Source: Clitopilus passeckerianus (taxonomy: Eukaryota; Basidiomycota; Agaricomycetes; Agaricales; Entolomataceae). Taken from it: a stretch of DNA of 64,000 nucleotides. Under the pieces are notes generated by a model, which saw only the letters and a list, made by a program, of their open reading frames with translations, was not told the DNA's origin and searched no databases. Below, in pieces: positions 57,437 to 64,000 of the stretch (the first letter of the stretch is position 1; the number at the start of each line of letters is the position of its first letter). The stretch is taken from assembly GCA_944990035.1 (NCBI GenBank), contig CALYLX010000116.1:806001-870000 (forward strand). The letters are read 5' to 3'. The translations under genes and the position numbers were made by a program.

Positions 57437-58150
57437 CTACCATTCGCCACGATTGCCCCAGGCATTGCCATCCCCATAACCGTTATTACGCCATCCTTTC
57501 TGATACCCATCTTTTCCATTCCAACCATTCGTATGGCCTTTCTTCTGATCCTGTCCCCTATAGCCACTGTGTCCATCGTACCCATTGAGCTTCCCGCCGT
57601 ACTGATACCAGGAGTAGTACTTTCCGTTGTCGTACGATGGGTTTGGATGATATTGCCCGTCATCGTGGTGATGGCTGTCTTTGTTGTAGTAATTATTGTG
57701 GTTATAGGTGTTGACGTGATCATAGCCCTGGTGGGGGTTGTAAGAATCCCAACCATAGCCCTTTCCGTAGGTATTGTGATCGTTATGATAGTACCCGCTG
57801 TGGTTTTCATATTGGTTGTGGCCATAGGAGTCTTGGTAGTCTCGCTTGTGGTATTGGTGTTCACGGTGAGGGTAAGAGTGTTTGTAATGGTGGTGATCAT
57901 GACCATGACCCCAATAACCTCGATTGTGTCCATACTCATCATCGTAGCCGTAGCTCTGCTCGTATGAGTAGGGATCATGATGTTTATACACATTTCTGTG
58001 ATAATCTCTAGGCTGAAGTAGCGTAAGTATAAGGCGGCGACTGGAGAACAGAAAGGAACGAACCACAAGTTCATGCCAAGAAACTGGAGATGCAGATACA
58101 AATGTCGCAAAGACCAAGGCCAAAGTAGAGAGGCTGACTTTAGCAAACAT
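57437..58150 (-). CDS. Small secreted His/Gly/Tyr-rich protein 5 (family member)
   Basis: Exons 58150-58064 and 58012-57437 give 220 residues. Signal peptide (SLSTLALVFATFVSASPV), then the phase-0 intron, then PRDYHRNVYKHHDPYSYEQS. The His-rich front ends at YHKRDYQDS, the Kex2-type site. The signature reads HHHDDGQYHPNPSYDNGKYY. The tail is Gly/Asn/Lys-rich without GYDNK repeats, ending GNAWGNRGEW. The 51-nt intron is a multiple of three and stop-free, so unspliced RNA would stay in frame. It is the most divergent of the right-hand trio. Confidence 0.82.
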   Translation of the reverse strand: MFAKVSLSTLALVFATFVSASPVSWHELVVRSFLFSSRRLILTLLQPRDYHRNVYKHHDPYSYEQSYGYDDEYGHNRGYWGHGHDHHHYKHSYPHREHQYHKRDYQDSYGHNQYENHSGYYHNDHNTYGKGYGWDSYNPHQGYDHVNTYNHNNYYNKDSHHHDDGQYHPNPSYDNGKYYSWYQYGGKLNGYDGHSGYRGQDQKKGHTNGWNGKDGYQKGWRNNGYGDGNAWGNRGEW

Positions 58151-58253
58151 TGTATATGAGATAGTTGAAGTAGCAAGTGGTTTAAGCAGTAAGTTGTGTT
58201 TGTGAATTTGAGTGAAGTTGTTTGATGTCGTCTTCCTGGCAAAAAGCTGCAAC

Positions 58254-58331
58254 TTTTATACCTCTGGAACATAGGAGAGAGACCCTTGTAGAGCTTCGGT
58301 TTCGTCATCCTCGTCATATATGCACGTCATT
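58254..58331 (-). promoter_or_regulatory. Promoter of secreted protein 5: AATGACG element and TATA box
   Basis: Minus-strand TATAAAA at 58260-58254 and GAGGAGGAGAAATGACG (core 58331-58325), about 178 bp before the ATG. Confidence 0.55.
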
Positions 58332-58790
58332 TCTCCTCCTCAATAGATGTTTTAGGAGGAGGGGGAAGGAGAAGAGAGGGGCGCATAGGAGGACAATGCC
58401 AGGAAGTAAAGGAGGGTTGGAGAGGAGAACTGCGATCGCGTCAGAAAAAACTGCTAATTTCGTTGGTGCTCTACTTGGCGCGCTAGCTCAGGGAAGCGTG
58501 AATTATTGTTGGATCAAGAGCAATGTTTTGAGTTTGGGGCTCGGGGAAAACTGGAATAGTTTAGAGATGAGGCCAGTCTGGGTAGGTGATAGCAGTTGTT
58601 CAAGTCGTCGAAAGGTTGTCTGTTCCTTAGAGAGTCCAAGTGTTCTGTCTTCTGCAAGCTTCTCTGGCAAATCCTTAGTCTGTATAATTGTCCTTGAGAG
58701 TTAGCATGCATGGTAGCAGTCATGACCGTCCAGAGTTGATTAGATTTCCGAACCCCGACTCCTCTTCCGATCTTTCCTTTTCTTCACCTG
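58332..58790. other. Intergenic between secreted gene 5 and TRM82
   Basis: Divergent promoter region of about 460 bp beyond the AATGACG site. A 160-codon frame (58222-58704, plus) overlaps it but reads like chance sequence. TRM82's own TATA is not obvious. Confidence 0.4.
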
Positions 58791-60854
58791 ATGTCGTCCG
58801 AGTCCTACTACCCTCATGCCTTTCTCCTTCAGCCGTCGCTGTCGCAGACAATCTTAGTGTCTGGACCCCATATAAAAATATTGGATACCCAGTAAGTCGC
58901 CTCGCGCGATATCACCCAGGAAATCGCGGCTAAATGTTGAACAGAACAGGCAATGTCCTGAAAAACACTATTCAACACGAGCCTGCGCTTCCACAGGATG
59001 AGAGCCAGGTTGAAGCAAAGCAGAAGAAGCAAAAGGCGCTGCACAGCCGCCTGTTCCATTTATTCGCTGTGTAGCCCTAGGAGGGCCCAATGGAACTTCC
59101 AAATACTTGGCTACTGCAGGCGACGACAAGGTCTTGAGAGTGTATGAGGCAGAGGACCTCAAATTGTTGAATGAGAGGTCATTTTACGTGCCCTACTGAA
59201 AAAGCATGTCTACGATGTCTAATATCTGAACCATGAGCCAGGGAACTACCTAAAAGGCCAACGGATGTCCGCTTCACAACTGACGGAGAAACGATAGTAA
59301 TCGGAGACAAATTTGGCGATGTCTTCAGGTATACCGACCTACCTCCAGCCTTGACTCAGCTAACCTTATTCTTCAGCTATCCTCTCTACCCTGGACCACC
59401 TTCGGAACCTTCAGAGCCAACCCAAAAATCCAGAGACTCTGTGGTCTCTCACGAGAATCCTTCAAATGGAACCCTCGTGCTCGGCCATACCTCCCTCCTT
59501 ACTGCGTTCCTGTTCTCTCCCGACGAAAAGTATATCATAACAGGAGATAGAGACGAACATATCCGCATCAGCTGGTTCCCGCAAGGATACGTGATTGAGA
59601 ACTTTTGTCTTGGCCATAAAAAGTACGTCTAATACTCCATCTCTCATCCTCAGGAGACTGACATTGATCACGAGATATGTCACCGCCCTACACATCCCAC
59701 CCTTCTCGCCCAACCATCTCGTCTCTGGTGGCGGAGATTCCTTCCTAGGCATCTGGGACTGGCAGTCTGGAAAGCTGCTCCACCAAATTCACGGCATTCA
59801 GGAAGCCGCTGAACCTTATATCAAGGTTCAAAGCAGGAAGAGAAAGAATTGGGATGGAAGAGACGATGAAGGTGAAGGGAACCTCAAGGGCAAGAGGAGG
59901 AAGAAGCGCAAGCAGAGAGGGAAGAAGAATCCTAACAAAAAAGCGGGCGAGGTGGAAGAAACGCAAGACGCTGAGATAGAGGAGGCGAGTGCGGCTCCTG
60001 AAGACGCCGACGAAGCTAGTCAGCAAGCAGGGGCTCCTGAAGATACGGACAAGAAAGTCCTCGTTATCAGCAAGATTACTACTATTACTTGCGAGGATGG
60101 CTCAAGACTTATCGTCTTTAATGCCGTCGGGTATGTCATCTCCAAGTTAAAACACAAATCCCATTCTCAAACAATATCTATCTTCAGAGCAACAGCTCTA
60201 TTTACTGTTCCGTATCCAAGTGTCGAAACCTCAGAGGCGCAAATATCGATACCAGCAGTCAACTCATTTGATCTTGGTTTCCCCGTGGTTAATTTCAGCG
60301 TCGCGGAAAACGGACACATATGGGCTCTCCTCGACGGGAACTGGACTCCGGAGAACTCAGAATCCTCCACAAGCAGAAAATGGACCCGCGTACTGAAACT
60401 TACTTCAAACAGCCAACTTGAAGAAATCGTATCCAGCTCTAATCCACTCCTCGATGCCCTGAACTCTGCATGCCTGATCCCAACGACCCCAGAAACCCTC
60501 CAAAAACTCGATCTCTATTCCGACATCACATCCCTTCCAAAATGGTCAGGGCCTGACAGTGGTGAGGCTGAGGATTCCGAGATCGCAGGAACCCCTCTAG
60601 ACACTCCAACTCCCAGTTTCGCAAGTCCGAGTGAGGTTGCGATGATTGGGGAAGGAGGAAAAGGTGCAGGGAGCCTTTCGAAGAGGTTGCTGGGACGTCA
60701 GAGGAAGAAGGATGCGGTGAATCAGAGACTCCAGCAGAGTGGGAGTGCAACACCGAGGCCGGAGACCCCAGTTGGCGAACCCGAGCATAAGAGGGCGAGA
60801 ACAGAGGAAGAGGAGCAACAAGAAGGGACTGATATAGCCATGCAGGAAAGCTAA
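58791..60854 (+). CDS. TRM82: tRNA (guanine-N7) methyltransferase WD subunit Trm82/WDR4
   Basis: Starts MSSESYYPHAFLLQPSLSQ, then ILVSGPHIKILDT. Diagnostic blocks are VPFIRCVALGG, KYLATAGDDKVLRVYEAEDL and ELPKRPTDVRFTTDGETIVI followed by GDKFGDVFSYPLYP. The WD repeats continue with FSPDEKYIITGDRDEHIRIS and LVSGGGDSFLGIWDWQSGKL. The C-terminus has basic (KGKRRKKRKQRGKKN) and acidic extensions. It is the non-catalytic partner of Trm8/METTL1, which makes m7G46 in tRNA. Exons: 58791-58891, one from about 58,947, then 59,0xx-59,180, 59,241-59,329, 59,378-59,623, 59,675-60,131 and 60,189-60,854. The second junction (near 59,008-59,045) is uncertain (see findings). Confidence 0.85.
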
Positions 60855-60913
60855 TGGCATTGTAGACCAGACAAAAGGGAAAAGAGCAATATAAACTGTT
60901 TCTGATGATGGAA

Positions 60914-62425
60914 TTACGGCACAAAATTTGACTTTGGTCGACTCCCTAATCCCGTCTGAAAAACCACGTATAAGTTGAAAGTTGCACACAGATTTACAAC
61001 AGCTAACCTTGTTGTATATCGCTTCAATGCAGCGCATGTTACCAACAGAGTCCTCCTTATCCACCCAGGTTTGCGCAGGCCGCCCTCTGACTTTGTTGAC
61101 GAATGCCTCAAGCTGGTATCGATAAGTCGTCCACCAAACTTCTCCATTTCCTTCCATTTTTGCATCTTCGAACGTGTACGCCTTCTCAATCCTCTCTTTC
61201 TTCTCTCCATTTTCTCCTTTCGTTGTAACCCGGATATAGTGCCAGAATGTTGGCACCAAGTAGTTGATGAGTGCCACTTCACCTCCTTCACATTCAACGA
61301 TTACCCTTATGTCAGGGATCTGCGGTATGAAACCATAGATTGGTGGGGGAGAAAGGTCGCATCGCAGAGAAGCTGTCATGTCGTTGGAGAAGGCGAGTGA
61401 AGCGGTTGTTCCCCGGTCAACCTTTCCTGCAGGAGCACCAGGAGGTAGCTCCAGCTCGTGCTGGGCAGAAAGAACGGATGCTGGGTTGGCCCCTGCTAAG
61501 TACCGTATGGTGTTGAGTGTATAGCCTACAAGGTGCCGTTTAACTTTGAGCCCGACTGAGCTGGAGATGTACTCACAACCACCGTCCATAAGAGCTCCAC
61601 CACCCAGCTCGTATTTGAACCGGATATCGTCTGCACCGAATCTGCCGCGCATAGTTGCGAGAGAAGCATGTATATGTTTAATCTTTCCTAATTCATTGCT
61701 ATCGAGGATGGCTTTCACGCGCTGAATGGATGGGTGAAACCTATATGAATGAGTGTCAGGTTAATATGTATCGGAGTCAACTCCAGAAAAGGACGGGCCG
61801 GTGGTGGAAGGCCTCTAAGAGCACTAGACCTTTCCTTTCCGCCAGTTCAAACATCCTTTCAGTTTCTTCGGCGGTATTTGCGGCTGGTTTCTCCAGGAGG
61901 ACATGCTTTCCCGCGGACAATGCTTTCATGGTCCACTCATAGTGCAAGGAGTTTGGGAGCTAGGCAACTCGTTTAGATTCCGTTTCCTTAACAGAGAATG
62001 TACCAAGAGAACGAACTGAATTGTAGACAGCTTCCACTTCTGGGTCGTTTATGAGGTCTTAAACATCCATTGGTCCGTTAAGTTTTGCAATCCTTTATTC
62101 AATTACACACCCTGGTATTCGCTGGACCCTGCATAAACTTTCTCAATTCCGTGCTTCTCTGCATATGCGGTTGCCTTGTCCCGGTTCCGGGCCGCGACAG
62201 CATAATGGCCTCCGGATGATTCCTTGCGGGACCAATGATACCCAAAGGGCCGATTGCAGCTGCTCCAAGGATGCCGAACCTGATGGGTTTCAAATTGGAA
62301 GAAGCAGAACGAATACTTTGAGGTGGATTAACGGCCTAATCAGATGTTTGAGACCTCACAGCTTCAGCAGCAGCTATGCTACGTACCGTATAGAAACGCT
62401 TCAAGAACCCGTAGACTGAGGCCAT
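60914..62425 (-). pseudogene. Gfo/Idh/MocA oxidoreductase, decaying copy
   Basis: Starts MASVYGFLKRFYT (exon 62425-62387), then the Rossmann nucleotide-binding motif FGILGAAAIGPLGIIGPARN. Other blocks are HYEWTMKALSAGKHVLLEKP (the family catalytic-Lys EKP), GADDIRFKYELGGGALMDGG and WTTYRYQLEAFVNK, ending TGLGSRPKSNFVP. Near 62,201-62,208 the frame is short by one base: PEAI is followed out of frame by VAARNRDKATAYAEKHGIEK. The intron after FHHR starts GCCCGT instead of the GTAGGT seen in the intact sister gene. Both defects suggest loss of function. The family (dimeric dihydrodiol/xylose dehydrogenases) reduces or oxidises sugars and diols with NADP. It ends 60 bp from the convergent TRM82. 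Confidence 0.7.
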
Positions 62426-62633
62426 GGTAGTTTACATAAGGCTTGAAGCTTGACGAGGTCTGTTCTGGTTTTGGCCAATTTCAAGTTCGCAGGAGCGTTG
62501 ACTCGGATGACTACCCGACTCAAGTCAGAATACTGAGTCGAAACAGTCAGGATTCTGACCTGTAGTTGGAAGAGTAAGTGGATTGAAAGACACATCGAGG
62601 TGGTTCTCAAGGTCATGCATGTTTCCCAAGAAC

Positions 62634-62690
62634 AGTGGCGCAGCGCAGTGGTTTACCCTGTACACACGGTCATCACATGGTTGAATCCTT
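62634..62690 (+). repeat. tRNA-derived, SINE-like fragment
   Basis: AGTGGCGCAGCGCAGTGG (62634-62651) resembles a Pol III A box, and GGTTGAATCC (62679-62688) a B box lacking one C. Spacing (about 40 bp) suits a tRNA-derived promoter. No complete cloverleaf folds. It lies in the gap between the two oxidoreductase genes. Confidence 0.35.
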
Positions 62691-62743
62691 AGGTATGCAT
62701 TTGGCACTGACGGGGCCTGTATCAATATACTATAAGTCTAATA

Positions 62744-64000
62744 CTACAGGACAAACTGAGATTTCGGACGAACGCCTAAACCACCCTGAAACGTGTGGTC
62801 AGCATACTTTCAGGAAATAGAACAAAATCGGATTTACCTTCTTGTACACCATCTCAATTGCCTGCAGATTGGCAACAGAATCCTCTTTCGTAACCCAAGT
62901 TTGAGGTGTACGCCCCTTCAGCTTGTCGATGAATGCCTCCAGCTGATACCGATAAGTAGTCCACCAAGCCTCTCCTTTCCCTTCCATTTTTCCATCAGCA
63001 AATGTATAGACCTTCTCTGTTCGCGTCTTCTTCCTTCCCTTATCTCCCTTGGTTGTGACCTTGATGTAGTGGTAGTAAGTCGGACCAACGAAATTCATCA
63101 CCTCGATTTCGCCGCCTTCGCACTGCACGATGGCTTCGACTTTTGGGAATGAGGGGAAGAGCCCGAAAGTCCAGGGGATTGATAAGTCACAGTTGAGCGA
63201 GCCCGTGACATTGTTTGGCAGTACAAAGTCTGCGGTGGTTGCTCTGTCAACCTTTGAAGTGGAAGATTCGGATGCGGAGATGGGCTTTTGTAACTCATGC
63301 TTTAGGGAAATGACGCCCGTTGGTTCTGAGCTAGAGAAATATCGCATGCAGCTCATAGTATAGCCTGAATCACAAAGTCAGGACCGCAGTCCGAATGGGA
63401 AGTGGGGATGGTATACTCACAGCCCAGATCCATGAGTGCACCCCCACCAAGTTCATAATTGAAGCGAATATCGCCGGCTTTCATCATACCCGCTGGAAGT
63501 GCAAGTGCAGTGGATATGTGCTTAGCTTCTCCGAGTTCCTTGCTGTCGATGATTGCCTTGGCTCGCTGTATTGCTGGGTGGAAGCTGCAAGTGAAGGGGT
63601 TCAATGATTGGTTCCTATAGCTCACACGTTCACCTACCGATAATGAACAGCTTCTAACAGGACGAGACCTTTTTCCTCAGCAAATTCGAACATAGTGCAA
63701 GTCTCCTCTGCCGTGCCGGCCGAAGGCTTTTCCAAGAGGACGTGTTTTCCAGCGGCGAGAGCTTTCATCGTCCATTCATAATGTAGGCCATTCGGAAGCT
63801 AAAGGCAACAAAAAGTCAGACGGAAGGAACTATGTTCACGGGTGGGTGTACGCACTGGGTTGTATACCACCTCGATCTCTGGGTCATCGAGCAGCTCTAG
63901 TCATGATACATTAGAACTTTCTCTATGTAACTTACATGGTAGAAAGCTTACCTTGATAACCATTTGAACCTCCGTAGACCTTCGGAATCCCATGCTTCTT
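62744..64000 (-). CDS. Gfo/Idh/MocA oxidoreductase, 5' end outside the window
   Basis: Sister of the gene at 60914-62425, in tandem on the same strand, and apparently intact over the part seen. Visible blocks are KAGDIRFNYELGGGALMDLG, TSKVDRATTADFVLPNNVTG, WWTTYRYQLEAFIDKLKGRT and GGLGVRPKSQFVL at the end. The last exon is 62785-62744; the one before ends at 62838. The GTAGGT donor at the FHP junction (after HYR) is normal. Family enzymes are NAD(P)-dependent sugar or trans-dihydrodiol dehydrogenases; the substrate here is not known. The N-terminal Rossmann motif lies beyond position 64000. Confidence 0.85.

Noticed and set aside
58222..58704. 160-codon frame between secreted gene 5 and TRM82
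   Set aside because: Overlaps the TATA and AATGACG promoter elements of gene 5 and has no recognisable motif; probably chance.
1..64000. CRISPR arrays, rRNA genes and bacterial-type operons
   Set aside because: None seen. The window is intron-rich eukaryotic DNA, so these would not be expected.

Overview
The window is nuclear DNA from a filamentous basidiomycete, most likely an agaricomycete mushroom. Genes are dense and lie on both strands. Nearly all are cut by many GT-AG introns of about 48-60 nt, often with a CTNAY-type branch sequence. The gene content is typical of this group: POLD3, Rpb4, Pus1, Rpt4, Sec1, a Rom-type Rho1 GEF, a GPI-anchored chitin deacetylase, an S10 carboxypeptidase and TFIP11. 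Coordinates below come from manual splicing; in the genes whose exons I list, exon phases add up unless stated.

Layout: 1-34,150 is conserved housekeeping sequence. In order it holds the POLD3 3' end, a vacuolar amino-acid transporter, an R3H-SUZ RNA-binding protein, RPB4, PUS1, xylulokinase, a WD40 protein, TFIP11, a serine carboxypeptidase, RPT4, SEC1, a chitin deacetylase and ROM2. SEC1, the Rho1 GEF and chitin deacetylase all belong to secretion and cell-wall building.

34,150-58,800 is an accessory region. It holds five paralogous small secreted proteins rich in His, Gly, Tyr, Asp and Lys, at 36.2, 45.6, 54.5, 56.3 and 58.1 kb. All five share a signal peptide in exon 1, a phase-0 intron before an [AP]-R-D-Y start, and a Lys-Arg-Asp (Kex2-type) site. 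Four also share a DDG-Q/K-Y-H/Y-P-x-P block. All five promoters carry an AATGACG element 160-195 bp upstream, usually with a TATA box. Two of the genes are arms of a near-perfect inverted duplication of about 1.3 kb centred near 50,043, which also copied the start of a divergent neighbour that is now broken in one arm. Two MITE-like elements with TTCAAAGTT inverted ends abut one arm. The same region carries a 2OG-oxygenase-like gene with an in-frame stop, a sarcosine-oxidase-like flavoenzyme, a proline-rich membrane protein, and two large low-complexity genes whose start codons are only 14 bp apart.

58,800-64,000 holds TRM82 (the tRNA m7G methyltransferase WD subunit) and a tandem pair of Gfo/Idh/MocA oxidoreductases. 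One of the pair is decaying and the other runs off the window.

The most unusual signals are the uncharacterised secreted family and its promoter code, a 3-nt micro-exon in PUS1, the MITE and inverted-repeat architecture, and several non-canonical gene arrangements.
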